This document shows, in pieces, positions 7,987 through 16,616 of a DNA stretch of 58,256 nucleotides. Source of the stretch: Planctomycetaceae bacterium (GTDB lineage: Bacteria; Planctomycetota; Planctomycetia; Planctomycetales; Planctomycetaceae); contig PBOJ01000031.1 in the NCBI GenBank assembly GCA_002724315.1, forward strand, positions 48,246 through 106,501, given 5' to 3'. Position 1 is the stretch's first letter; the number at the start of each line of letters is the position of its first letter. The position numbers and the translations under genes were made by a program. The notes beneath the pieces are model-generated. The model was not told the origin of the DNA. It saw only the letters and a list, made by a program, of their open reading frames with translations, and searched no databases.

Positions 7987-10900
7987 ATGGCCGGCCGTTT
8001 CCGCGGACCGCTGATCGTCACTTCACTGGTGCTGGCCGGTGGCGTGCTGATCGTGGCGATGTGTGCCGGCCTGATCGAGCGAAAACCGGTCCTCACCGAC
8101 GCCGACATCGTGCTGGCCAGGGCCAAGAAGGCTCTCGACCGTCGTGACTTTCCCACAGCCGAGAAACTGGCCCGCGACGCCCTGGACAAGGGCACGACGA
8201 TCCAGGGTGGAGCCTGGATCGTCAGCGGTGAGGCCATCGTTCAACAGGGGCGATTCGAGGAAGCGGTCGAGTGTTTCCTGCAGGTGGTGAAACTGAGCAA
8301 GCAGCCGGACCGGCAGGCGATGGCCCATGCGCTGGCCGGAGATGTGCTCGCCCGGCGACTGCACCGGCTGGGTGAAGCCGAGACACATTACCGGCAGGCC
8401 CTGGAGCTGGAACCCAACGAGGACAACGCGCGACGGGGACTCATCACCCTGCTGGCCGCCGAAGGGCGACGGCAGGTGGCCGAGGAGATCCTGCTGAGCG
8501 TGATCCGTGACGCCAAGGCCACCGAACAGCACCTGTTTCTGCTGGGCAACTCCGAATGGGTCATCAACTCGTTGTCGTTCAAGACGCGCGAGGGAGACAG
8601 GAAGGTCCAGCGCCAGGAGTTCCTCGAGCGAGCCAGGCAGGCGGTCCCTGACGACCCGGTCCCGGTGATCGGACTGGCGCGCCTGGCCGACGTCAAGAAC
8701 CAGTCCGCCCGGGCCATCGAACTCCTGGAAAGCGTGTTGGCCGCCGACCCCGACCAGTACGAGGCCTGGGCCATGCTCGGCCAACTGCTGGCCCGCACCG
8801 GAGATGCCCGGCGGTTTCTCGACTGGAACTCCCGGGTGCCGGAATCGGCCGAACAGGACGCACGAACGTGGTTCGCTCGGGCCACCTGGGCGAAACACCG
8901 GAACGAGGAACGCGTGGGGGCACGCTGCCTGTGGGAATGTCTCAACCGAGACCCCAACCACCTGGCCGCCAACCTCCAGCTGGCCCAGTCCCTGGATCGA
9001 CTCGGCCGCTCCGCCGATGCCAACCACTTCCGCCGCCGTGCTGCCCAGCTCTCGGAACTGGTCACACTACTCCGTGGACTGGCAGGCGATCCGCGTTTCG
9101 GCGAGGAACGAACCGAGCAGCGCGTCCAGCGGCTCGTCGAGTTGAATCGGCAGATGGGACGGGCCTGGGAAGCTGTGGCGTGGTCGATGTTCGTGTTGCG
9201 CAACAACCAGGACCTCCAGTGGCCCAAAAAACATCTCGAAGATCTCCGGCCCTACATCGAGAAGAAGGGCACACCGCGAACCATCAAGCTCTTCACCCCG
9301 CTGTCTCGCGTCGACCTCTCGGATCTTCCCGCTCCCCAGTGGGCCGACGCCACGACGGCCGCGAAGCCGGACACCGATCCCGAGAAGACCGCCTTTGGCC
9401 CAATCGCTTTCCGTGAAGACGCCCGGGCGACCGGACTCGACTTCCTCTACTACAGTGACGCAGCCGATCCGATCGAGAAGAGCCGGTTGCCCGAGACGGT
9501 CGGGGGCGGCGCGGGAGTGATCGACTTCGACGGCGACGGTTGGCCCGATCTCTACCTGGCACAGGGCAGCCACAAACCGGTCGATCCGAATCAACCGACC
9601 ACGCGGCCACTGGTCAAGGCCCCGCAAACCCCGCCGCGTGACCGTCTCTTCCGGAACACCGCCGACGGCCGGTTCGAGGATGTCACCAACCAGGCCGGCG
9701 TGCTCCAGACGGCCTACGGACAGGGGGTGAGTGTCGGAGACGTCAACAGCGACGGTTTTGACGACATTCACGTGGCCAATGTTGGAGGCAATCGCCTGCT
9801 GATCAACAATGGCGACGGGACCTACAGCGACGAGACCGAAGCCGCGGGAATCGCCGGAAACCAGTGGTCGATCAACGGCCTGCTGGCCGATCTCGACGGA
9901 GACGGCCTGCCGGATCTCTACGTCGTCAACTACCTGGCCGGTGACAACGTCTTCATGCCCTCGTGCCCTCCGGATGCCAGCAACGGACGGCCCTGTTTTC
10001 CGGGTGACTTCGACGCGGCACAGGACCGCTTGTACATCAACACCGGGGATGGCGGCTTCCGGGACATGACCCAATCCAGCGGGATAGCCCGTCCTGACGG
10101 GAAGGGACTGGGTGTAATCGCCGCCGACTTCGACGATGACCGGCGACTCGACCTGTTCATCGCCAACGACACCCGGGCCAATTTCCTGTTCCAGAACCGA
10201 ACCGGCATGACCGGCAAGGGCGTCTCGCTGCTGGAGACCGGGATGAAATCCGGGCTGGCCCTGAGCGCCGAAGGGGAACCCGAGGGTTGCATGGGAATCG
10301 CCGTCGGGGACGTCGATGGCGATGGCACGCTCGACCTGTTCATCACCAACTACATCGGGCAGTCCAACACGCTGTACTCGCTGGAACAGCCCGACGGACC
10401 AGCCCCCGCTACCGGCTTCTTCCTCGACCGCACCCGCTCGGCCGGACTCTTCGACAACGGGTTTGACCTGGTCGGATGGGGCACCGAATTTCTCGATGCC
10501 GACCTCGACGGGGACCTCGACCTCTTGATCACAAACGGCCACATTGCCGGACACGTCCGCGAAGGGGAACGGCTGGAAATGCCACCGCTGTGCTACCGCA
10601 ATTCCGGCACGGGTCGATTCGCCGTCGTCCCAGCCCGACAACTGGGCAAGTACTTCGCCGGGAACTATATCGGCCGCGGCCTGGCCCGGCTCGACTGGAA
10701 CAATGACGGCCGACAGGACGCGGTGATCACGCATCTGGACGCACCACTGGCGTTGCTGACCAACACCACCCCCAGGACCGGCCACCGCCTGGTGCTCCGC
10801 CTGGTCGGCACCTCATCGTCACGCGACGCCATCGGTGCCACCGTTACCGCCCGTGCCGGCAAGCGAACCTGGGTGACCCAGTTGACCGCCGGAGACGGAT

Positions 10901-11076
10901 ACCTGGTCAGCAACCAGAAACAACTGGTCATCGGAACCGGCACCGTCAACCGGCTTGACGCCGTCTCAATCCGCTGGCCCTCGGGACTCGACCAGGATCT
11001 CGGACCTGTCGAGACCGATCGCACACTGAAGGTGATTGAAGGCCGCAAGCCGCTGATCCTCGGCGGGAAGAACTGA
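7987..11076 (+). CDS. TPR-CRTAC1 protein (TPR, FG-GAP/VCBS propeller, ASPIC/UnbV)
   Basis: 1029 aa. A membrane anchor at about residues 6-28 places the rest outside the cytoplasm. Residues about 35-400 are TPR-like helical repeats (GLARLADVKNQSARAIELLE and others). From about 470 there is an FG-GAP/VCBS propeller with calcium-binding-like repeats such as DFDGDGWPDLYL, DVNSDGFDDIHV and DVDGDGTLDLFI. The C-terminal ASPIC/UnbV domain (about 930-1015) contains GATVTARAG and QLTAGDGYLVSNQK. Cys660 and Cys670 match a pair in the paralog at 13000-16026 and may form a disulfide. CRTAC1-type proteins are thought to bind carbohydrate or protein; no enzymatic role is shown. The next gene, 39 bp downstream, encodes a multiheme TPR cytochrome. 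Confidence 0.9.
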   Translation: MAGRFRGPLIVTSLVLAGGVLIVAMCAGLIERKPVLTDADIVLARAKKALDRRDFPTAEKLARDALDKGTTIQGGAWIVSGEAIVQQGRFEEAVECFLQVVKLSKQPDRQAMAHALAGDVLARRLHRLGEAETHYRQALELEPNEDNARRGLITLLAAEGRRQVAEEILLSVIRDAKATEQHLFLLGNSEWVINSLSFKTREGDRKVQRQEFLERARQAVPDDPVPVIGLARLADVKNQSARAIELLESVLAADPDQYEAWAMLGQLLARTGDARRFLDWNSRVPESAEQDARTWFARATWAKHRNEERVGARCLWECLNRDPNHLAANLQLAQSLDRLGRSADANHFRRRAAQLSELVTLLRGLAGDPRFGEERTEQRVQRLVELNRQMGRAWEAVAWSMFVLRNNQDLQWPKKHLEDLRPYIEKKGTPRTIKLFTPLSRVDLSDLPAPQWADATTAAKPDTDPEKTAFGPIAFREDARATGLDFLYYSDAADPIEKSRLPETVGGGAGVIDFDGDGWPDLYLAQGSHKPVDPNQPTTRPLVKAPQTPPRDRLFRNTADGRFEDVTNQAGVLQTAYGQGVSVGDVNSDGFDDIHVANVGGNRLLINNGDGTYSDETEAAGIAGNQWSINGLLADLDGDGLPDLYVVNYLAGDNVFMPSCPPDASNGRPCFPGDFDAAQDRLYINTGDGGFRDMTQSSGIARPDGKGLGVIAADFDDDRRLDLFIANDTRANFLFQNRTGMTGKGVSLLETGMKSGLALSAEGEPEGCMGIAVGDVDGDGTLDLFITNYIGQSNTLYSLEQPDGPAPATGFFLDRTRSAGLFDNGFDLVGWGTEFLDADLDGDLDLLITNGHIAGHVREGERLEMPPLCYRNSGTGRFAVVPARQLGKYFAGNYIGRGLARLDWNNDGRQDAVITHLDAPLALLTNTTPRTGHRLVLRLVGTSSSRDAIGATVTARAGKRTWVTQLTAGDGYLVSNQKQLVIGTGTVNRLDAVSIRWPSGLDQDLGPVETDRTLKVIEGRKPLILGGKN

Positions 11077-11115
11077 TCCTCCGCCAGGACACCTCCCCCC
11101 ACAGAGCCCCCGTTC

Positions 11116-13029
11116 ATGACCTCAACCGTCGTGACTCGACTCGCACGAGTGCTGAGTGTCACCGCCGCGGTGGTGATCGGGTGTGGTGACGGGGCCGACT
11201 CGAACCGATCGGCCGCCGACCGAGCCCCCGGTGACGGCGACACTTCCGCCACGGCAACACCGGTTCCGCCACGTTCGAAATCCCGGTTCCGGAACGCCAG
11301 TGAGAACGTGAACTACGTGGGATCGCAGCGGTGTGCCCAATGCCACGCCAATCAGCATGCGACCTGGGCCAAGACCGCGCACTCCCGGTCAATGTCCAGG
11401 GTCACACCCGAAGACGAACCACCGGACACGAAGTTCGCCCATGACAAGAGCGGACGGGCCTACGAGGTGGTCCGGGTGGAATCCCGGCTGCACCACCGCG
11501 AATCGCTGGTGCTCCAGGACGGCACCCGTGTGCCACTGGCCGATCATCAGGTCGATTACCTCGTCGGGTCCGGCCGTTTCTCAAGAACCTACCTTGTCGA
11601 ACTCGATGGAACCCTCGTCGAGTCCCCCGTCACGTGGTACGCACAGCGGAAGGCCTGGGACATGTCACCGGGTTACGACCACATGATCCACGATTCGTTT
11701 CGCCGCCGTGCCACACACGGCTGCCTGATGTGTCACGCCGGCCTGGTCGAACCCCGCCAGCCACAGGGTTTCACGTTTCCGCACAACGAACTGTCGATTG
11801 GCTGCGAACGCTGTCACGGACCGGGGTCTCTTCATGCCCGTCGACACGCCGGAAAGGTGCCGAAACGTTCACCCGATGCCGCGGGACCAAGCCACCCCGA
11901 GGATCCCACGATCGTCCACCCCGGCCGACTGGATCGACCACTGGCCGAGGCGATCTGTCAGCAGTGCCACCTGCAGGGAGACGTGAAGGTGACCGTCCGC
12001 GGACGTCGGCCTGGAGATTTCCGACCCGGACTGCCTCTTTCAGACCAACGCATCGAGTTCCGATTGACCGGTGCGAGTTCCGAGATGACCGTCGTCGGCC
12101 ATGTCGACCAGTTGCGGGCCAGTCGCTGCTACCAGCAGGACCAACGGCTTTCGTGCATGACCTGCCACGACCCGCACGACCCACATCACCCCCGTGACCC
12201 CCTGGCCCAGGCGACATTCGGACGAAACCGGTGCCTGGAGTGCCATCAGCCGACCGCCTGCGGTGAAGACGACACCCGTCGGCAGGCCACTCTCCCCCTG
12301 GCCGACTCCTGCACGGTCTGCCACATGCCCCAGGTCGACACCGACATCCCGCACATTGCCTTCACTCACCACCGCATTGCCGTCCACCGGAAAACCAGCG
12401 ACACCAAATCCGGCCTGTCCGACGACAGCGAACTGAAGACCATCCAGGACCTGTCCCGGTTTTCCGACATCGAACGGGACCGGATCCTGGGGCTGGGCTA
12501 CTACCGGCTGCATTTCCAGCGACCCTGGTCACACGACCGGTTCCTGGCGCGAGCCGACCGGCTGCTGGCGACCGCAACGAAAAAGATTTCCGGTGATACG
12601 GTGATGACCGCAGCTCGCGCCGAAATCGCCTGGGAGGCTCGACGAGTCGCTGAAGCCGGGCGGCTGGCTGATGAGGTCATCTCCTCAAGTCATGTCGAAC
12701 CCGAAACACGTGCCGCGGCCCTGCACGTCAAGGTGCAGATTCTGCTCGAGCGACAAAACCTCCGCAAAGCGGTCCCGTTGCTGGAGGAACTGACCCGACT
12801 GCGGCGGAACCCGATCGACTGGGCCCTGCTGGGTCACTGCCACTCGAAAACCGGGAAGACAACCGAGGCGATAGCGGCATTCGAGAAAGTGTTGACGATC
12901 GCACCCGGCCAGGGTGCCATTCACCAGGCATTGGCACCGTTGTACCAGAGTGCCGGAGACGACGCCCTCGCCCGGAAACACCGGTCCGAGGCCCGCCGGT
13001 TACCGCCCGGGGGATTCCGGCCCCGGTAG
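11116..13029 (+). CDS. Exported seven-CXXCH multiheme cytochrome c with C-terminal TPRs
   Basis: 637 aa. The N-terminus is signal-like with a possible lipobox ending at Cys23 (VVIGC). Seven heme motifs follow in order: CAQCH, CLMCH, CERCH, CQQCH, CMTCH, CLECH, CTVCH. Spaced histidines (FTHHRI and others) could be distal ligands. Residues about 480-630 are TPRs (NPIDWALLGHCHSKTGKTTEAIAAFEKV). The heme part resembles cytochrome c554-type multiheme proteins of planctomycetes; electron donor and acceptor are unknown. It is probably co-transcribed with the TPR-CRTAC1 gene upstream, and its 3' end overlaps the convergent second TPR-CRTAC1 gene by 30 bp. A paralog lies at 29885-31750. Confidence 0.9.
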   Translation: MTSTVVTRLARVLSVTAAVVIGCGDGADSNRSAADRAPGDGDTSATATPVPPRSKSRFRNASENVNYVGSQRCAQCHANQHATWAKTAHSRSMSRVTPEDEPPDTKFAHDKSGRAYEVVRVESRLHHRESLVLQDGTRVPLADHQVDYLVGSGRFSRTYLVELDGTLVESPVTWYAQRKAWDMSPGYDHMIHDSFRRRATHGCLMCHAGLVEPRQPQGFTFPHNELSIGCERCHGPGSLHARRHAGKVPKRSPDAAGPSHPEDPTIVHPGRLDRPLAEAICQQCHLQGDVKVTVRGRRPGDFRPGLPLSDQRIEFRLTGASSEMTVVGHVDQLRASRCYQQDQRLSCMTCHDPHDPHHPRDPLAQATFGRNRCLECHQPTACGEDDTRRQATLPLADSCTVCHMPQVDTDIPHIAFTHHRIAVHRKTSDTKSGLSDDSELKTIQDLSRFSDIERDRILGLGYYRLHFQRPWSHDRFLARADRLLATATKKISGDTVMTAARAEIAWEARRVAEAGRLADEVISSSHVEPETRAAALHVKVQILLERQNLRKAVPLLEELTRLRRNPIDWALLGHCHSKTGKTTEAIAAFEKVLTIAPGQGAIHQALAPLYQSAGDDALARKHRSEARRLPPGGFRPR

Positions 13030-16026
13030 GCGATACACCCGGGCACGCCCCTCGACCAACACCACCTCTCCATCCAGTGGCAATCCGTCGAAGACCTGTT
13101 GCCGCCCCGACGGCCAGGTGACCTGCACTTCCGGAACACTTTTCGACGTTCCCAGCCCCAGCACTACCACACGCTGGTTGCTCGCCTGGAACCCATCACC
13201 GGCAGTCAGTTGTCTCATGACCCGCCGTGGGCCCAACCGGTAGGACAGCGTCGTGCCGATCGCGTCGCGACCACCGACCGTTCCCACCAACCTCACCACC
13301 ACCCGATGACCTCGCCCAGCGCTCCGGTTGACCAACAACGCTGCCGGGCGATCCAGGTGGCTGATCGCCACGTCGGGTGCCCCGTCGCGGTCGAAGTCGA
13401 GCCGGGCCAAACCACGGCCGAGGTACGCTCCCCCAAAAAACTCGCCCAGGCCCTTTGCCGACAGCTGCCGGTAGCGACCGGAACCGTCATTCCAGAAAAA
13501 TTGAGGTGGCATGCGGAACGGCCGACCCTCCTCGCCGGTTTCCTCGATGTGACCGTTGGTCACCACCAGGTCGAGTACCCCATCGAGGTCGGCGTCGAGG
13601 AACTGTGTGCCAAAACCCAGTTGGTGACGGCTCACCGATTCGAGTCCCGCAGATCGTGTGCGATCGGCGAAACCTCCCTGCGCGTCCTGCCGGTACAGCG
13701 TGTTGGTCTCGTCGAGAAAATTGGTCACGAACAGATCCAGGTGACCGTCGGCATCGACATCGCCGACGGCGATCCCCATACAGGCCTCGGCTCGCCCCGA
13801 GTCGTTCAGTGCCACGCCCCGGCCCAGCGCGATCTCGTCCCAGCGGGCCAATGGCGTCCCATCTTCAGACGCAGACGCCCTGAACAGGAAGTTGGCTCGC
13901 GTGTCGTTGGCGACGAACAGATCAAGACTTCCGGCGGGGGTTTCCGGGAAAAGTCGCGCTGCGACGATGCCCAACCCCGAACCACCCGGACGGTCAAGGC
14001 CCCAGCGAGCCGAGACGTCCTCAAACCGGCCATCACCGGTGTTGCGGAAAACACGATCGGTCGCGGTCGAGAAGGTCTGAGGCGTACAGATGCCCCGTGA
14101 CCCATCGGGGCCCTCGCAGCGGCGGGTGAAAACATCCTCGCCAGCCAGGTAGTTGACCTCATACAGATCGGGCAGGCCATCACCGTCGAGATCAACAACC
14201 AGGCAACTGGTGGTCCAGCGACCCGATGACCCGGACCATGTCATGTCGCTGAAGGTCCCATCGCCGTTGTTCAGCCACAGGCGGTTCGCCGACAGGTTGG
14301 CAACCATCACATCCGGAAAACCGTCGGCGTTGACATCGCCAACGGCCAGGCCCTGGCTGAAGCGGGTTTCGAGGACCTTGGCCTGCCTGCTGACGTCCAG
14401 CAACTGGCCGTCGCCGGTGTTCAAACACACCAGGTCCCGGTGGCGTCCGCTGTCGTCGGTCGGCCGGTCGGCCCCCTGGGTCCACCAAAGATCCGGCCAC
14501 CCGTTGCGGTCGAGATCGAAGACACCGACTCCGCCGCCAGTCGTCTGGTACATGAAACGAATGTCGTCGGCACGCCCCGGCCCATTGACGAACCGGAAAT
14601 CCAGCCCGGCAGCCTCCGACACCTCCTCGAATCGGATCTCCGGAGTCGCTGCATCGGCACGATCCGCGGAGGGCCGTTTCTCGTTGAGCCGGGCGACGGC
14701 CTGGTCATCGAGACGGGGGACGGGGAAATCGGAGAGGTCGAGCCGCTGAGCCGGGTTGGCACCAGGCCGAGTCCGGCGTTCGGGCAACCCATCGAGCGAT
14801 TCCCGGAGCCGGGGCAACCGCTCGGCGAGACCGCGATCGTCCGGTCGAACCGCGGCCAGCAAAGCGGTCCAGGCATAGTGCTCCCAAGGCAAAGACAACT
14901 TGTCGGCACGACGCGCCACGTCGACGATGTCATCGGGGGTCTTGGCCACCTTGGCCGCCTGCACATAGGCTTCGACCTGCCGGGCCCGCTCGAGAAACTC
15001 GGCAGCGTCGGAGGAACGACCCAGCCGGACCAGGATTCGGCCCAGGCGATAACACGCCTCGGGACGATTCGGGTCCAGCCGAACCGCCTCGTGGTAGCAA
15101 CGGGCCGCCAGAGGCAATCGCCCGGCCATGCGGAACATGTCCCCCAGGACGAGCTGGCCACCGGGATGGAGGCCCAGGGAGAACGACATGTGGGAATCGT
15201 GCCAGGCCACCAGGGCTGGCCCGTTGCGAGCATCGACCAGCAACTGGCCCAACCGAACCACCGGCTGCACCAGTTCACCGTCGGCCGCGATCGCTGACTC
15301 GAGCCACTCTCGAGCCTTCGGAATCTCGCCGGCCTGTTCCGCCACTCGGGCCAGCGCTATCAACGGATGAGGGTCATCGGGAGCAGCCGCACGGAATCTC
15401 TCGAGTACCTCGGCATCGTCGATCGTCTCCTCGCCCAGGACCAGCAGCAACAACTGGAGATGCGAGATGTTTCCGAGTCGGACCAGGGCGACCAGGTGCG
15501 ACTCGGCTTCGTGATTTCGGGTGGCCAAGCCCAGCAACTGTGCCAGGCGACGGCGTGCCTGCAAGCTGTCGGGGTCCAGCTCATGCAGAACGGTGAACCG
15601 CTGGATCGCATCGCCGAGTCGATCGAGTCGATCAGCATAAAGAGACCCGGCTGATGCTCGAGCAGCGGTTTCTTCTAGAACCCCGCCAGGAACGCGGTCG
15701 TACCATTCGGCCGCCACATCCCATTGCTCACCGACCTCGGCAATACGGGCCCGTAGCATCGCCGCTTGACCACGTGTCGACCCGTCTTGCTCGGACCGCT
15801 CGAAAACCGCTTCCGACAGGCGAGCCGCATCTTCTAGGTTCCCGCCGTCCAGAGCCGATCGGGCTTCGGCCAATTGGCTCGCGACGTCGGGATCGGGTGA
15901 CAGCAGCCATGCAAATCCGGCGATGGAAACCGAAAGAACCACCAAAACAGCCCAGACCGGTACCGGCCGCCGGCGACCGCCCACGGGAGGGACAAAATCC
16001 GCTCCGGACCTGATTGGCTTTGACAT
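13000..16026 (-). CDS. Second TPR-CRTAC1 protein (TPR, FG-GAP/VCBS propeller, ASPIC/UnbV)
   Basis: 1008 aa from the ATG at 16026 (MSKPIRSGADF), just before a basic stretch and membrane segment (PVWAVLVVLSVSIAGFAWLL); the in-frame start at 16143 adds non-conserved residues. The order is the same as in the paralog at 7987: TPR-like repeats, FG-GAP/VCBS repeats (DLDRNGWPDLWW, DVNADGFPDVMV, DVDADGHLDLFV), then ASPIC/UnbV (GTTLSYRLG, QLTAGDGFQASNQ). EACMGIAVGDVD and a two-Cys loop (RRCEGPDGSRGICTP) are shared. It is convergent with the heptaheme gene. The upstream region carries two palindromes close to the start. Likely an extracytoplasmic scaffold or binding protein. Confidence 0.9.
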   Translation of the reverse strand: MSKPIRSGADFVPPVGGRRRPVPVWAVLVVLSVSIAGFAWLLSPDPDVASQLAEARSALDGGNLEDAARLSEAVFERSEQDGSTRGQAAMLRARIAEVGEQWDVAAEWYDRVPGGVLEETAARASAGSLYADRLDRLGDAIQRFTVLHELDPDSLQARRRLAQLLGLATRNHEAESHLVALVRLGNISHLQLLLLVLGEETIDDAEVLERFRAAAPDDPHPLIALARVAEQAGEIPKAREWLESAIAADGELVQPVVRLGQLLVDARNGPALVAWHDSHMSFSLGLHPGGQLVLGDMFRMAGRLPLAARCYHEAVRLDPNRPEACYRLGRILVRLGRSSDAAEFLERARQVEAYVQAAKVAKTPDDIVDVARRADKLSLPWEHYAWTALLAAVRPDDRGLAERLPRLRESLDGLPERRTRPGANPAQRLDLSDFPVPRLDDQAVARLNEKRPSADRADAATPEIRFEEVSEAAGLDFRFVNGPGRADDIRFMYQTTGGGVGVFDLDRNGWPDLWWTQGADRPTDDSGRHRDLVCLNTGDGQLLDVSRQAKVLETRFSQGLAVGDVNADGFPDVMVANLSANRLWLNNGDGTFSDMTWSGSSGRWTTSCLVVDLDGDGLPDLYEVNYLAGEDVFTRRCEGPDGSRGICTPQTFSTATDRVFRNTGDGRFEDVSARWGLDRPGGSGLGIVAARLFPETPAGSLDLFVANDTRANFLFRASASEDGTPLARWDEIALGRGVALNDSGRAEACMGIAVGDVDADGHLDLFVTNFLDETNTLYRQDAQGGFADRTRSAGLESVSRHQLGFGTQFLDADLDGVLDLVVTNGHIEETGEEGRPFRMPPQFFWNDGSGRYRQLSAKGLGEFFGGAYLGRGLARLDFDRDGAPDVAISHLDRPAALLVNRSAGRGHRVVVRLVGTVGGRDAIGTTLSYRLGPRRVMRQLTAGDGFQASNQRVVVLGLGTSKSVPEVQVTWPSGRQQVFDGLPLDGEVVLVEGRARVYRLPGPESPGR

Positions 16027-16055
16027 TCTGTTTGCCTTGGCGGCACAATAGGGGA

Positions 16056-16091
16056 AGAACGTTCTAATGTGGAGTGGGGAATTCTCCCCAC
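16056..16091. promoter_or_regulatory. Two palindromes upstream of the TPR-CRTAC1 gene
   Basis: AGAACGTTCT (16056-16065) is a perfect palindrome. GTGGGGA, spacer ATTC, TCCCCAC (16074-16091) has 7-bp perfect arms. Both lie 30-65 bp upstream of the start at 16026, where an operator or promoter-proximal leader would be expected. The binding factor is unknown. Confidence 0.4.
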
Positions 16092-16345
16092 CCGGACACT
16101 CACTCAACACAATCCGGTCTGATCGAAAGGAGAGTACCGCCACCTCCGGGTGCGGCGTGGTCTGCTCCCCGGCGCTCTTGTCGCCGAATCGGATCGATCA
16201 CGTAGCAACAGAGCGACCCTCGGACACCATTCTGACATGTCATCGGCGTCCCGGGTGGTTTTGGGCACAAGAAATCAGTTGACCGCCTGTCAGTACAACC
16301 CACGACAGCAGTTCGGTTCGGCCCGTTATTCATTCCATTTTATTC

Positions 16346-16373
16346 CGTGAGAATCTCACGTTCATCGGCCGAT
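16346..16373. promoter_or_regulatory. Paired operator-like palindromes
   Basis: CGTGAGA-A-TCTCACG (16346-16360, 7-bp arms, one-base centre) is followed after three bases by the perfect palindrome ATCGGCCGAT (16364-16373). The pair stands in the only AT-richer part of this intergenic region. It is a plausible transcription-factor site for the pseudopilin gene 240 bp downstream. Confidence 0.4.
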
Positions 16374-16552
16374 ACCACATACGACGTGGCCTGACGACTT
16401 CACGATTCCTTATTTCCTTCTTTTCATCTCGCAAGTTGATGACGTCAATTCTCCCCTCGCGGGAGTGCGGGTGTGACAAACTCGCTCACAGGCACAGGAA
16501 CTGGTCTTCTCAGATCCGAATGATCCCGGGAAGACTGAAACGGACTTCATCG

Positions 16553-16607
16553 TCTGATCAGATTTATACGCGACCCTCTGCGGTCTCCTTGCGAGACCAG
16601 GAAAGGA
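16553..16607 (+). promoter_or_regulatory. Palindrome, candidate -10, leader hairpin and Shine-Dalgarno of the first pseudopilin gene
   Basis: TCTGATCAGA (16553-16562) directly precedes an AT-rich TTTATAC (16563-16569) that could be a -10 element; I see no good -35. A perfect hairpin GGTCTC-cttgc-GAGACC (16582-16598) abuts the Shine-Dalgarno sequence AGGAAAGGA (16599-16607), 9 bases before the ATG at 16617. The hairpin sits where it could modulate ribosome access or protect the transcript 5' end. Confidence 0.45.
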
Positions 16608-16616
16608 CTTGTCCAA

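Larger units (their letters stand above)
16027..16616. other. 590-bp divergent intergenic region rich in perfect palindromes
   Basis: It separates the minus-strand TPR-CRTAC1 gene from the plus-strand pseudopilin gene. I find four perfect 10-bp palindromes: AGAACGTTCT (16056-16065), TGACATGTCA (16233-16242), ATCGGCCGAT (16364-16373) and TCTGATCAGA (16553-16562). There are also three interrupted inverted repeats, listed separately. Short open frames inside look random (no family features, no start signals). This is probably a long regulatory region serving both neighbours; a small RNA gene cannot be excluded. Confidence 0.55.

Noticed and set aside
7730..8014. Open frame of 94 codons upstream of the TPR-CRTAC1 gene
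   Set aside because: No ribosome-binding site, no family feature, and it runs into the real gene in another frame.
7987..11076. Long reverse-strand frame (9067-10785) opposite the TPR-CRTAC1 gene
   Set aside because: It is the mirror of GC-rich codons; only the plus strand shows propeller and ASPIC/UnbV motifs.
16150..16350. Small open frame in the palindrome-rich spacer
   Set aside because: Residue composition looks random, the start has no Shine-Dalgarno, and the reverse strand is equally open.
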